Shown here piece after piece: positions 54,911 to 64,000 of a stretch of DNA of 64,000 bases. The notes under the pieces were generated by a model. It made no database searches. It was given only the letters and a program-made list of their open reading frames with translations, and had not been told where the DNA came from. Every line of letters starts with the position of its first letter. The first letter of the stretch is position 1. The position numbers and the translations under genes were made by a program. Source of the DNA: Paenactinomyces guangxiensis (GTDB lineage: Bacteria > Bacillota > Bacilli > Thermoactinomycetales > Thermoactinomycetaceae); the NCBI RefSeq assembly GCF_016055185.1, contig NZ_JAECVR010000001.1:322345-386344 (forward strand), in the 5' to 3' direction.

Positions 54911-57900
54911 TTACGGCGAAGGCTTACCGGCATCGCAAATCAGCTTAAAATCGCAATAGCGGCATCTTTTTCCCGGATTGGCACTCCAGGGCTCATAAGC
55001 TGAGGTTTTTCTCAGCCACTGCACATTTTTCTCCAGCTGCTTCTCAGCATCCTGCAACCATTCATCCGTCACCGTAAAAGAAACCTCAAGATTCGGTTTT
55101 AAAAAGTACAGAGTCGCTTGTTCCGGTATAAACTCCCATTTTTGTTTTGTTGCCAGCACATATAATTGCAACTGGGGTAAATATTCAGCAGCCGTTTCCT
55201 TCGCTTCCTCCGGCCGGAGCTCATCTGTTTTATAGTCTATCACTTCCCGGGTTCCGTCAGGTCTGTGATGGAGCAAGTCAATCACCCCGAAAAACCTTAC
55301 TCCTTTCAGATCAACAGAAAATTTCTGCTCTGTCAGCGGGGTTGCCCGGAGCTTTTGCTCTGCATAGATGCGGCTGTGTAAGAAGTTTGCAACATACGGG
55401 CGGATCTCTTCATTTGCCCGTTGGCGCTCTGACAGGGGCAGAGCTATTTCATCCCACACCTGCCGGGCAACTCCCTCCCATTCGATTGTTTGACCGCCAG
55501 TGTGAGACAGGAGTTCAATCACCCTGTGAACAACCGTCCCTTTCTCTTTGGGGTCAAAAGCCGGCAACACTGTCTTCTCAGCAGAGCCTGCCGTTTCTGC
55601 TTCCTTCAGGCGGGGCAAACCGAGAACATGTTGATAAAAATGCTTCCGCGGGCAATTGATCAAACCTTTCCAATCTGTCACGCTGATTTCCAGCCGGTCA
55701 GCCTCAGTAAAGCCTCTCGGTTGCAAAAAAACAACCTCTTCTTGGAGCGGTTCCGGGCAACTGACCGTCAAGTCCCCTGCCAAATATTTTTCCAACGGCA
55801 CTTCGGTCTGTTCCACATCCGCCTGTTCACCAGGCAGATCGGAATGAACCCGGATCGGTAAACATTCCTGTGAAAAAACCCATTTTTTCTCTTTCCAATC
55901 GATCTTCCCGTAATCTAAAATCCCGTCCAACCAGTGGCTCCACTTGGTCACTTCCATAAGTGATTTACCTTCTTTTAGCTCCTCCGGCGACCCGCTTAAT
56001 ATTAAGCGGTTTTCGGCACGGGTTGCGGCAACATAGAGAAGGCGGACCGATTCTTCCCATTCCAGATCGCGGTTTCTCTCCATCGCCTGTTTCCAACGAA
56101 CTGGTTCAATACTTTCTCCCCGTTCATCTTTGATAACCAGGACAAGACCGGCATGGGGATCTGCGTGAACAGCGCCGTGGCGGGGAGTGTGCTGATAGGA
56201 GAGATCCGGGATATATACGACAGGAAATTCAAGCCCTTTGGACTGGTGAATGGTCATCAGTTTAACACTGTCACTATGTTCAGATTCAATCAATGCTTCT
56301 GTCTCCGCCTGTTGCTCTGCAATCAACAGATCTACCCGTTCCAGATAATGAGAGACTGAAAAAGCTTCTAAACCGCTGATGGAACGCGCTTGCTGTATCA
56401 ATTTTTTTAAATTGGCGGCTCCCTGTTTTCCATCGGGTGTTGCCCATAAAACGGTAAGATAACCGCATTCCTTGAGTATACGTTCCATCAAATCCGCCAC
56501 ATGAATGGAACCGACCCATTCCCCGGCTCTGGCCCGTAACCGGTTGAATGCTAAAAGCTTGCTGCGTTCCTCCTGCGGAAGCTCCCGGAGTTCTGTCCAT
56601 TCCTTATCCGTTCCGTTCCAGCTCCCCTGTAAGGCCAGGCGTAGAATGGTTTCATCAGAAACTCCGCAAAAGGGGGAACGTAACACCCCCACCAGGGCGA
56701 GACGGTTTTCCGGTTCGATAAGCAGCCGCAAAAAATGAAGAAGATCCAACACTTCTTGCCGGTCGTAAAATCCCCGCCCTTTGACGACATGAAAAGGAAT
56801 ATTGAATCTTGCCAGCTCCTGTTCATATTTTTTCACATGGGTCATGGCCCGGAACAAAACGGCGATATCCCCGGGCGGAGTTCCTTCGCTCACCATACGG
56901 AAAATATGTTCAGCCAGCATCCGCGCTTCTGCATCTCTCCTCTCCCAGCCTGTGGGCAATTCTTCTTTTTTGTGCGGAACTGCGAGATATTCCACTGCCA
57001 CATCAATCCGGCTCTGATCTTCCCGCGCTTCCACAGCCTGATAGTAGTTGGGCGACTCTTTCTCCTGTGACATCAATTGTGCAAAAAAATGGTTGTAAAA
57101 AGAAATCAGTTTGGGATGGGAGCGAAAATTGGCGGAGAGAGAGACCTCTTTCCCTCCGGACTGTAGTATTTCCCGGCGTGTGCGATGAAAAAGAGAAACA
57201 TCCGCCCCCCGAAAACGGTAGATCGATTGCTTCGGATCACCAACGACAAAACATTTGCCCGGTTTGGAGTCACCCCGGTCATTCTTGATCAGCAGATCAA
57301 TCAGCTGTTTTTGCAGATCATTGGTATCCTGGAATTCGTCCACCATCAGATAGCGAATCTTTTGTTGCATCTCAGCCCGTATGTCCGGGTAATTGTCCAG
57401 TAACCGGCAAACCCGCCACTGCATTTCATCAAAATCAACACCTGCCCGTTCTTTTTTGAGCTGCTGGTAACGATCTGCGATTTGCTTGATGATGTGACAG
57501 AAAAGAGTGAGAAGTTCCTTTTCATCGGGGAGATAAAGTTTTCCTTTGATCAAATCTGTCAGTTGATCACATGCTTCCCTGCACTGTTGCAGTGGAAGTT
57601 TCACCGCGGCTCTCGAGCCCCAGTTACCACCCAGGGAGGAGCGCAAACGGCTTAAAAGATCCAGCCTTTCCGGCCATTCTTCCGTTTTTGCCCAGATCTC
57701 CCTTAAATCAGACCATGAAGCACGAAACTCATCCGCTTTTTTGATCTTCTTGACCAAAAGCAGTTCACCGGCGGATTGCAGCAACTGCATCTCCAACTCT
57801 CCCGACATTTCATCCCATCTCTGTTCCAATTGATCTTGCATTTGCTGAAAATGATCCATGGTCACCCTGGTTAACTCTTTCGGACTCCAGCCAAAAGTAA

Positions 57901-58480
57901 AACATTGCAAAACGACCGACATCAGTTGAGACTGGGCCGATTTCAAGCCGACGCCAACCAGCCACTGGTCGAACAACCGGACCCCATTGTTCTGTGTTTG
58001 CTCTTCCTTAAAGACAGCTGACAGGGTTTCCTCCACTGCTTCTTTTAATAACCAGCGCGCTTCAAATTCTTCCAGCACATTAAACTCCGGATCAACTCCC
58101 GCTTCGATGGGATATCTTTGTAAAATGCGCCTGCAGAATGAATGGATCGTTGTAATCCGGGCCCTCTCCAATTCAGTTGACAATTGGTACCACCCGTCAG
58201 CTTCATCGAACAACCCATCTTTTTTCGCCGCCCCCAGCCGGTCTCTGATGCCCTGGCGAATCCGTTCTTTCATCTCTGTCGCCGCTTTTTCAGTAAATGT
58301 AATCGCTACAATTTGGTCCAGTAAATCACTGTCAAAATCATGGGCAGCCAATATATTTAAATACCGCTCTACCAGGACGCGTGTTTTTCCCGAACCCGCC
58401 CCCGCCGCCACGATGCAATTTTGGTTCAGGGAATCGACGGCAGCTTGTTGATCCGGTGTAAGACGTATCTTTGTGCTCAC
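54911..58480 (-). CDS. addA: AddA helicase-nuclease subunit
   Basis: A 1189-residue UvrD-type helicase with a C-terminal PD-(D/E)XK nuclease. Walker A is AAGAGSGKTRVL; DEFQDTNDLQ, GDPKQSIYRFRGAD and MTIHQSKGLEFPVVY are helicase motifs; the nuclease has REVIDYKTDEL. GTG 58480 overlaps the upstream stop by four bases (GTGA) and follows GAGGGGG. It acts in double-strand-break repair with AddB. Confidence 0.95.
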   Translation of the reverse strand: MSTKIRLTPDQQAAVDSLNQNCIVAAGAGSGKTRVLVERYLNILAAHDFDSDLLDQIVAITFTEKAATEMKERIRQGIRDRLGAAKKDGLFDEADGWYQLSTELERARITTIHSFCRRILQRYPIEAGVDPEFNVLEEFEARWLLKEAVEETLSAVFKEEQTQNNGVRLFDQWLVGVGLKSAQSQLMSVVLQCFTFGWSPKELTRVTMDHFQQMQDQLEQRWDEMSGELEMQLLQSAGELLLVKKIKKADEFRASWSDLREIWAKTEEWPERLDLLSRLRSSLGGNWGSRAAVKLPLQQCREACDQLTDLIKGKLYLPDEKELLTLFCHIIKQIADRYQQLKKERAGVDFDEMQWRVCRLLDNYPDIRAEMQQKIRYLMVDEFQDTNDLQKQLIDLLIKNDRGDSKPGKCFVVGDPKQSIYRFRGADVSLFHRTRREILQSGGKEVSLSANFRSHPKLISFYNHFFAQLMSQEKESPNYYQAVEAREDQSRIDVAVEYLAVPHKKEELPTGWERRDAEARMLAEHIFRMVSEGTPPGDIAVLFRAMTHVKKYEQELARFNIPFHVVKGRGFYDRQEVLDLLHFLRLLIEPENRLALVGVLRSPFCGVSDETILRLALQGSWNGTDKEWTELRELPQEERSKLLAFNRLRARAGEWVGSIHVADLMERILKECGYLTVLWATPDGKQGAANLKKLIQQARSISGLEAFSVSHYLERVDLLIAEQQAETEALIESEHSDSVKLMTIHQSKGLEFPVVYIPDLSYQHTPRHGAVHADPHAGLVLVIKDERGESIEPVRWKQAMERNRDLEWEESVRLLYVAATRAENRLILSGSPEELKEGKSLMEVTKWSHWLDGILDYGKIDWKEKKWVFSQECLPIRVHSDLPGEQADVEQTEVPLEKYLAGDLTVSCPEPLQEEVVFLQPRGFTEADRLEISVTDWKGLINCPRKHFYQHVLGLPRLKEAETAGSAEKTVLPAFDPKEKGTVVHRVIELLSHTGGQTIEWEGVARQVWDEIALPLSERQRANEEIRPYVANFLHSRIYAEQKLRATPLTEQKFSVDLKGVRFFGVIDLLHHRPDGTREVIDYKTDELRPEEAKETAAEYLPQLQLYVLATKQKWEFIPEQATLYFLKPNLEVSFTVTDEWLQDAEKQLEKNVQWLRKTSAYEPWSANPGKRCRYCDFKLICDAGKPSP

Positions 58481-61400
58481 TGATGATTCCCCCTCTCCGA
58501 CCATCTCCTTTGATCAAAGCGGCAAACCTTCCGCTGTGGACAATAGCTTGGACACTCCCATGTCGGGTCAACTCTGAAATCCCCTGTGAAAGCTTTTGAC
58601 AACTTCTCCTCAATCAATAGGCGAATTCCCCTCTCTACGCTCTCCCACTTGTCTTTCTCCAGCCGGGAACGAACCTGTTTGCCAATTCCCACACGATCAG
58701 CCAGCTCTTTTTTCCACAACCCCCTGTTTCGATGGTCATGGGGAGATGCTTTACTGCTGTTGCGCGTGTAAAAAGCGGCTCCGATTGCTTTATCCTTGTC
58801 CAGGCCAAATCCATGTTGCAGAGCCCACAAATAGAGGGGGAGCTGAAGCTGCTTTCCCTCTTTGATCTCTTGGGTGGTGACAGTACCACCGGTTTTATAA
58901 TCGTACAGGACATAATATTCACCATCCATGTCCACCCGGTCGATCTTTCCTTTGAGGCGAATCGATTGATGATCTGACAGGGGAATGGAAACAGGATGGA
59001 GAATCGATTTGGGATCCAACAACCCTTCAGCCTGTCGCTGAGGTTCAACCGGCAAGCCGAAAGAAAGTTCGATATAAGCGGGGGGAGTGAAGAAATCCGC
59101 TTTTTTGCGCCAGTAGACTTCATGTTGCCAGTAGGACTCAAGCTGATGCTTTAGCTTTTGCTTTTCAATCCGGATATACAGAGGGTTTCTTTTCTTATTC
59201 ACATCAAGGGACAGCAATTCGTCAATCGCTTGATCAGCGATTCGGAATAAGCGAGTACGGGCTTGATCCTCATCGCGGAAATTCCACTTCCCCTGCCTGT
59301 ATTCACTGAAGAAGCGGGATAATACCTGATGGATCAGTTCCCCCTCCTCCAATCTGCTCATCCCCTGCACCACTTGCTCTATATCGCGGGCCTGCCACAA
59401 CTTTTCGGCCATGAAATGGAACCGGCATGTAACCATTTTGTTTAGATCGGTTGCGCTCCATACCTGTTTGTTCAACCATTCATTCAGATGTTGTTGCAGG
59501 TATTTGTCTTCAATTTTCCCGTCAAACTGTGTAAACTGATGTTTCCAGCGGGACCGTTCCGCTGTGATACGGTCTGCCAGTGATTGCCAGCTCCGGGGGG
59601 AGTGTTGTGAATAAGTGTGCAGGACATAGACAGCACGCTCCACTTCCCCCGGATGGGAGCACACTAATTGGCTGACCGCAAACTCCAGTCCCTTTTCCCG
59701 GGAATAGCAATCCTGCCATCCGGGTGGTCCCGCTTGTTCCGATAAGTCCCTTTCGACCCGGGAGATGGAGGATGGTTCAAAGACAGCTGTACATTCTTCC
59801 AAATAAGGGGAAGGCAATTGTTTTTTTCCTTCCTCATCGGTACCGGGGTAGGATAGGGACAGATACTCTGAAGCAGCGAGGGTGCTCATAAAAAAAGGAA
59901 CCAGCTGGCGTTGGCGCAATTCCCGGGAAAGATCCAGACAGACACCCTCTCTGCGCAGGTCATTACGTTCATCATCAGGCAATAACCAGTTATCCGTATA
60001 CGCGCGGGGCCATTTTCCTTCGACACAGCCCAGGATAAAAACAGCGCGAAATTGGTCGCCCCGAATCTGTTTGGCCTCCAGCACTTGAATCCCGGTTCTT
60101 TGTGCCGGTTTACATTTCACTGGCAACTGATCAGCTGCCTGGATCAGTGCGGCCAGGAAACGGGCACGGTCCATCCGCTGTTTTCCCTGATAGACGGCGT
60201 ATAACTGTTCCCATACTTTGATCAGGCTCTCCAGACTGTGCCATCCGTTCATCATTTTTGTTAATTCTTTGAAACGCGCCGGATCTTGTGCCATTTCCCG
60301 CCACTGCCGCTTATTTTTTAAAGGCCGGACCCACTGCTTAAACCACTCAAGCCACTCCGACCAGGTTAATTGTTCCGGGATTGATTCAACCCAGTTAAAC
60401 ATCGCTTCCAATGCAGCAACCGCTTCCGCCATCCCGGGATTCACATCTTCTCCCAATTTCTTCAGTGCCTCACATTTTGACTGCCAGGCCTCTTTTAGCA
60501 CATGTGAGCGTGCGGGAAAATCAAACTCCTGCATCAGCAACAGGCAATCCCTTTGTCTCTCTCTGATCGCCGGGAGATGAGGGCTGTACAAAAGAACCCG
60601 GGACCATTCTTCTTTTCCTGCTTGCAGGTAAAAAGCAGCGGCAATCGTTTGTATCAGGGAGTTTTCAGACAGTTTTTGAGTCAACCCGGTTGCAACCGGG
60701 ATTCCCGCCTCTTCCAACTTTTGCAATAAAAGAGGGGCATATGTATCAAATTCGGACATTATGACGGCTACATCAGAACAATCTGCCTTATGGGTATGTA
60801 ACCATTTTTTCAAACGGGTAACAACCAGATCCGTTTCTGCCTGTACACCCGGTGCTGACAAAATTTCAAAGGAACTCTCCGCAGCAGAGATCAGCGGTTC
60901 AGATGAAAAAGCATTTTCAGCCAGATGAATCAAGGCAGGACTTTTCTTTTCTGCTTTTTTACGGCCACGGCTGACGGGTACCACTTGAAAACCTTTTGTC
61001 TTAAGCCGTTGTACCATCGGTTCAACAATTGTTCTCAAGCGGCACCGGGTTTCATCCCACATAATATGATGATGAACCTCTGTCCCCTGTGTGACCAACT
61101 GTACTAACAATTGTTCCTGCAACGGATTCAAATCGTGAAAATGTTCAAGCACAACTCGTGCAGGGCAAGATATCTTCTTTTCTCTCATTTGTCTCATCAC
61201 ATCAAGATAAAATTGCTCATGGTCAGACGCTTTGCAGTGTTCCAGCAACTGTTGGTATCTTTCATAGATGAGGGCCAGTTCCTGATATTTGCTCCCCTTT
61301 CCCTGCCATAAACGCTTTAAGTGCACCGGGAGAATACCTGAACGTTTGATCTCACCAAGAACTTTTTCCAGCGATTGAATCCAGGTCCCGGAAGGGGACG

Positions 61401-61704
61401 ATGAGATCGATTGAAAGTAAGAAAAACGCCCTTCCGCTTCCAACTCCATCACTGCTTGCTGAACGATCCAATGCTGTTCCGGGGGTGACATCAGACGGGC
61501 CGGGTGCAGCATCAATTTGCGCACAAAATGGTCAAACGTCATCCACTCCACACATTTGGCATCAAAATGCTTCCGAGCCTGTCCAACTTGTCTGGAGCCG
61601 GGCAGTATGTAACTGGTAAACTCCCCTGTCTTTTCATATTTCTCATCCCATCCCATTCCCAGATGGGCCCCGGACACAGGATGCAAATAAATCCATCCGC
61701 CCAT
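58477..61704 (-). CDS. addB: AddB-like nuclease subunit, N-terminus without Walker A
   Basis: About 1075 residues, upstream partner of addA. The C-terminus has the nuclease motif YYVLYDYKTGG and Cys residues of an Fe-S cluster (CPSYCPQRKVC; VTCRFHF). Canonical Bacillus AddB starts with a nucleotide-binding GxxGxGKT motif. This protein starts MGGWIYLHPVSGAHLGM and has no such loop anywhere near the N-terminus. ATG 61704 has AAGGAGTG seven bases upstream. The frame is open to 61944, but that extension is Phe/Leu-rich, lacks a start site and overlaps a divergent gene. Confidence 0.85.
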   Translation of the reverse strand: MGGWIYLHPVSGAHLGMGWDEKYEKTGEFTSYILPGSRQVGQARKHFDAKCVEWMTFDHFVRKLMLHPARLMSPPEQHWIVQQAVMELEAEGRFSYFQSISSSPSGTWIQSLEKVLGEIKRSGILPVHLKRLWQGKGSKYQELALIYERYQQLLEHCKASDHEQFYLDVMRQMREKKISCPARVVLEHFHDLNPLQEQLLVQLVTQGTEVHHHIMWDETRCRLRTIVEPMVQRLKTKGFQVVPVSRGRKKAEKKSPALIHLAENAFSSEPLISAAESSFEILSAPGVQAETDLVVTRLKKWLHTHKADCSDVAVIMSEFDTYAPLLLQKLEEAGIPVATGLTQKLSENSLIQTIAAAFYLQAGKEEWSRVLLYSPHLPAIRERQRDCLLLMQEFDFPARSHVLKEAWQSKCEALKKLGEDVNPGMAEAVAALEAMFNWVESIPEQLTWSEWLEWFKQWVRPLKNKRQWREMAQDPARFKELTKMMNGWHSLESLIKVWEQLYAVYQGKQRMDRARFLAALIQAADQLPVKCKPAQRTGIQVLEAKQIRGDQFRAVFILGCVEGKWPRAYTDNWLLPDDERNDLRREGVCLDLSRELRQRQLVPFFMSTLAASEYLSLSYPGTDEEGKKQLPSPYLEECTAVFEPSSISRVERDLSEQAGPPGWQDCYSREKGLEFAVSQLVCSHPGEVERAVYVLHTYSQHSPRSWQSLADRITAERSRWKHQFTQFDGKIEDKYLQQHLNEWLNKQVWSATDLNKMVTCRFHFMAEKLWQARDIEQVVQGMSRLEEGELIHQVLSRFFSEYRQGKWNFRDEDQARTRLFRIADQAIDELLSLDVNKKRNPLYIRIEKQKLKHQLESYWQHEVYWRKKADFFTPPAYIELSFGLPVEPQRQAEGLLDPKSILHPVSIPLSDHQSIRLKGKIDRVDMDGEYYVLYDYKTGGTVTTQEIKEGKQLQLPLYLWALQHGFGLDKDKAIGAAFYTRNSSKASPHDHRNRGLWKKELADRVGIGKQVRSRLEKDKWESVERGIRLLIEEKLSKAFTGDFRVDPTWECPSYCPQRKVCRFDQRRWSERGNHQ

Positions 61705-61744
61705 TTCCAACACTCCTTTTAAAAACATGCATGACTGGCTGACA

Positions 61745-61758
61745 CCATCAATTGATGG
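61745..61758. promoter_or_regulatory. 14-bp perfect palindrome upstream of addB
   Basis: CCATCAATTGATGG is a perfect palindrome in the divergent region between addB and the small gene at 61833. It does not match the Bacillus LexA box. It could be an operator, or simply a chance palindrome. Confidence 0.3.
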
Positions 61759-61832
61759 AATCAACATCCATAAAAGCATAAGTATATTTCTCCTGCAAAG
61801 GCAAACGTTAAATTGTAGATGTGGGAGGTGAG

Positions 61833-61994
61833 ATGATGGATAAAAAGGAAACAAAAGGAAAAATAAGACCCAACCAAACCAGCGATACAGAAATTGCATC
61901 AGAACTGTACGAGGATGCTCCCACTCAACACGTAACCAGCGCAATTCAAGAGATGTACAGCCAAGCAGGTATTTCTAAAAGAGAAGAAAAGTAA
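61833..61994 (+). CDS. Small hydrophilic protein (53 aa)
   Basis: A 53-residue protein beginning MMDKKETKGKIRPNQTSDT. It is Lys/Glu-rich without cysteines or membrane segments. The start has a strong GGGAGGTGAG and a terminator follows, so it is probably a real gene. Composition resembles small Bacillales proteins of unknown role, some of them spore-associated, but I see no specific motif. It is divergent from addB. Confidence 0.6.
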   Translation: MMDKKETKGKIRPNQTSDTEIASELYEDAPTQHVTSAIQEMYSQAGISKREEK

Positions 61995-62003
61995 TTTTTT
62001 TTA

Positions 62004-62029
62004 AAAGTCCCATGGTCAGATGGGACTTT
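62004..62029 (+). terminator. Terminator of the small gene
   Basis: AAAGTCCCAT (62004-62013) pairs with ATGGGACTTT (62020-62029). T residues lie on both sides. Confidence 0.8.
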
Positions 62030-62229
62030 CTCATTTATAATTATTATAAATATTATTGCGAAAATAGTAGAAATAGAATAAACTTTTTCTATAATGGAGA
62101 ATTTAGTTAAACAAATATATTTCCATTATTTGCTAATTAAGTTCTTATTTTTTTCGTTATTACATACGCCACTTTGAATTGAATTTATTTTATCATTTTC
62201 TTTAGATCTCTGTGAAACGGAGGATGCTT

Positions 62230-62604
62230 ATGTTAAGAAGCACTAAAAGCACTCTGTATGAAAGATTGGGTGGCGAACAATCAATTGCAGCGGTTATCAA
62301 CGAATTTTATAACCGTATGTTGAAAGATGACCGGGTAAATCATCATTTTTTTGGAACCAATATGGAAAGATTGCGAAGACATCAAATCACCTATTTTATG
62401 AGTTACGCTTTGGGAGGGCCAAAAAAATATGAAGGAAGCACCCTTCGCGCCTCCCACTCCGGATTGCAAATCACTTCCGAGGAATACGAAATTGCCATCA
62501 AGCATTTAAATAGCTCTTTGCGGAAATACAACGTCCCGCTGGATGATATCGCCAAAATCGAAGCCTTTCTGCGCAGCGTGAAACCGCACATTATCAATAA
62601 ATAA
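62230..62604 (+). CDS. Truncated haemoglobin (group 1)
   Basis: A 124-residue 2-on-2 globin. SLYERLGG-type opening (TLYERLGGEQSIAAVINEFY), RRHQITYFMSYALGG and the proximal His in LRASHSGLQI are typical of group 1 truncated haemoglobins, which handle NO or O2. ATG 62230 has GGAGG six bases upstream; in-frame ATGs at 62212 and 62224 are poorer. A TATAAT at 62091-62096 is a possible -10 element. Confidence 0.9.
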   Translation: MLRSTKSTLYERLGGEQSIAAVINEFYNRMLKDDRVNHHFFGTNMERLRRHQITYFMSYALGGPKKYEGSTLRASHSGLQITSEEYEIAIKHLNSSLRKYNVPLDDIAKIEAFLRSVKPHIINK

Positions 62605-62625
62605 TCTGCCAGAAAGGCGAAAGGG

Positions 62626-62649
62626 AAAAGCCGGTCAAAACCGGCTTTT
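62626..62649. terminator. Bidirectional terminator
   Basis: AAAAGCCGG (62626-62634) pairs with CCGGCTTTT (62641-62649) with a six-base loop. It serves the haemoglobin gene and the convergent ATPase gene. Confidence 0.85.
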
Positions 62650-62686
62650 TATACTGCCCATTTCAACCAACTTACAACTGCATAAA

Positions 62687-64000
62687 TTAAATAGAATGAT
62701 AATAAATCCCTTCCTCTTCCAGCATCCTTCGTTCCCGGTCCTGACAGGTGCATAACAGAACTTGATGAGCACCCGAAAACTGCTGAAGCAGGCGAATAGA
62801 CGACCGCAATCTCTCTTCATCAAAGTGTACAAAACAGTCATCGAGAAAGAGCGGGAGACAGATCCCTGTATGCTCGGAAAAGAACTGGGCCAAACTTAAA
62901 CGCAAGGCAAAAACCATCTGATCGACCGTGCCTCTGCTAAGCTGCTCCACCGGCTTATTTTCACCTGTTTCCGGTACAAAGACACTCATCTGAAGCCCCG
63001 CAGCCGGGTTCAACATCAGTTCCTGATACCTGCCACCAGTCACTTTTCCGATCCACCTGGAGGCATAAGGGGCCAGCCGGGGGGCAATCTGTTCTTTTAC
63101 CTCCCGGGATGCCTCGGTTAAAACTTCTTTTGCCAGTTCCAGGGAGGTCCGTTCACGCTCCATCTCTTTCAGCCGTTCCTTTGTACATTCCCATTCCGTC
63201 TCTTTCCGGGCAAGATCAGCAACCCATTCTTCCAGCTTTTCAATACTGCCTTGCAGTTTGTCAAATTGCGCCTTTTTTGTATGCCAGACCTGATAGATCT
63301 GCTCATGTTCAGCTTCCGCTACACTTAAATATTCTTTCCAGTCTACGGAAATATCGTGGCCGTTCAAGGTCTTTTCATTCCATCTGGCGGATAGATGCCG
63401 GATTTTCTCCTCCAGCTCCTGTTCTCTTGCTTCCCACCTTTCCAACCCCCCTGCTTGCTCAAAGACAGCCAGTTTCTCTTGCTCCGCCCCGATTTTTTGC
63501 TCCAGATCCCGCGCCTTTTCGCTTTGCTCCAACCAGGTTTTCATTTGCTTCCAATCGGCTGTGCCATATTTTTTTTCCCACTCCTGCAAAAATGCATGCA
63601 CCTCTCTTAACTGTTGCTCTTTGCTCTTTTTTTCCCTCAAGTTGGCTTCCTTGTCCAGATTTAAGCTTAAACGTTCTTCTTTTGCTTTGTGTGAGCGTTC
63701 CATCAGATCCCGGAGTACATTCATCCAGACACTCGGATCAAACAGGGGCAGCTTTTTCACATGGGAAGACAGCCAGTGTTTCACTTTCTGGCGAATCTCC
63801 TCCATTTCAGCCTCATTTTTACCCAGTTCCAATTGGACTCCTTTTATTCGGTTGAGCTTCTGATGCATTGCTATGATGGAGCCTGCTTTCCATTGCCTGA
63901 GAATTTGTTCTTGTTCACTTACCTTTTTTTGTAATTTTTCTGCTGCGCTTTGTGCCAAACGTCGGGTATCTTCCCATTCACGCGCATCATCTGCTCCGGA
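62687..64000 (-). CDS. SbcC/YhaN-like ATPase, 3' part (partial)
   Basis: The frame is open through the right edge, so only the C-terminal 438 residues are present. It has a long coiled-coil region (Glu/Lys/Gln-rich from the edge to about 63150), then the ABC-type signature LSRGTVDQMVFALRLSL and the Walker B segment LPLFLDDCFVHFD. This order fits YhaN, the partner of the YhaM/SbcD-type nuclease, rather than RecN. The N-terminal Walker A lies outside the window. Its position near addAB suggests a repair gene cluster. Confidence 0.85.
   Translation of the reverse strand, partial: SGADDAREWEDTRRLAQSAAEKLQKKVSEQEQILRQWKAGSIIAMHQKLNRIKGVQLELGKNEAEMEEIRQKVKHWLSSHVKKLPLFDPSVWMNVLRDLMERSHKAKEERLSLNLDKEANLREKKSKEQQLREVHAFLQEWEKKYGTADWKQMKTWLEQSEKARDLEQKIGAEQEKLAVFEQAGGLERWEAREQELEEKIRHLSARWNEKTLNGHDISVDWKEYLSVAEAEHEQIYQVWHTKKAQFDKLQGSIEKLEEWVADLARKETEWECTKERLKEMERERTSLELAKEVLTEASREVKEQIAPRLAPYASRWIGKVTGGRYQELMLNPAAGLQMSVFVPETGENKPVEQLSRGTVDQMVFALRLSLAQFFSEHTGICLPLFLDDCFVHFDEERLRSSIRLLQQFSGAHQVLLCTCQDRERRMLEEEGIYYHSI

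Noticed and set aside
55147-55659. Long plus-strand frames within addA, addB, alaS, recD2 and tkt
   Set aside because: All are antisense shadows of genes with clear motifs, with no independent start sites.
61705-61944. Extending addB to the upstream in-frame start at 61944
   Set aside because: The added 80 residues are Phe/Leu/Trp-rich with no ribosome binding site and run antisense to the small gene at 61833.

Overview
This is a chromosomal segment of a low-to-mid GC Gram-positive bacterium of the order Bacillales. The family Thermoactinomycetaceae is my best guess, but that is an inference. The evidence is gene order: mltG, two DUF1292 genes, ruvX, ireB, alaS, an AI-2E-family permease gene, a yrrD-type gene, recD2, iscS, cymR, rarA, a 6S RNA, aspS, hisS, dtd and relA stand in the same relative order as in the yrr/yrv region of Bacillus subtilis. 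Both aminoacyl-tRNA synthetase transcription units start with T-box leaders. Housekeeping genes lie mostly on the minus strand, and accessory blocks have been spliced into this backbone.

Layout. Positions 1-1090 hold the 5' end of a Tat-exported protein, a Nudix hydrolase and a broken acetyltransferase. Positions 1142-7885 are mltG, the alaS operon with its T-box, and the permease. Positions 8192-12052 are a C4-dicarboxylate-type cassette (sensor kinase, response regulator, DAACS symporter). It is bracketed by direct repeats made of the 5' end of the permease gene: the left copy is intact, the right copy decayed. Positions 12489-21762 hold small proteins, yrrD-type PRC-barrel gene, recD2, iscS, cymR, a YczE-like membrane protein, rarA and a ferritin-like gene. 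Positions 21790-29319 hold a transposase scar, a secreted beta-helix protein with a discoidin domain, and a beta-glucoside PTS operon (bglA, IIB, IIC, IIA, RpiR regulator) whose last gene, a GH4 phospho-beta-glucosidase, is a frameshifted relic.

Positions 29606-40265 are the most interesting part: eleven tightly packed minus-strand genes. They encode an acyl-AMP ligase, a HAD phosphatase, a thymidylate-synthase-fold enzyme, two APH-type kinases, an acyl carrier protein, two alpha/beta hydrolases, two glycosyltransferases and a UDP-glucose pyrophosphorylase. A helix-turn-helix/TPR regulator is divergently transcribed, with a near-perfect palindrome between it and the operon. The thymidylate-synthase homologue has Asp at the position where true thymidylate synthases have the base-reading Asn, which predicts a cytidine nucleotide substrate. 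I read the locus as an undescribed pathway for an acylated, glycosylated, possibly nucleoside-containing product.

Positions 41715-64000 hold a nucleotidase, 6S RNA, aspS, hisS with an Asp-type T-box, an orphan EssB-like pseudokinase, transketolase, dtd, relA, addA, an addB-like gene, a truncated haemoglobin and the 3' part of a YhaN/SbcC-like ATPase. Two copies of a 220-226 bp element with long terminal inverted repeats sit directly upstream of the ribosome binding sites of tkt and of a small membrane protein gene. I found no rRNA, tRNA or CRISPR array.
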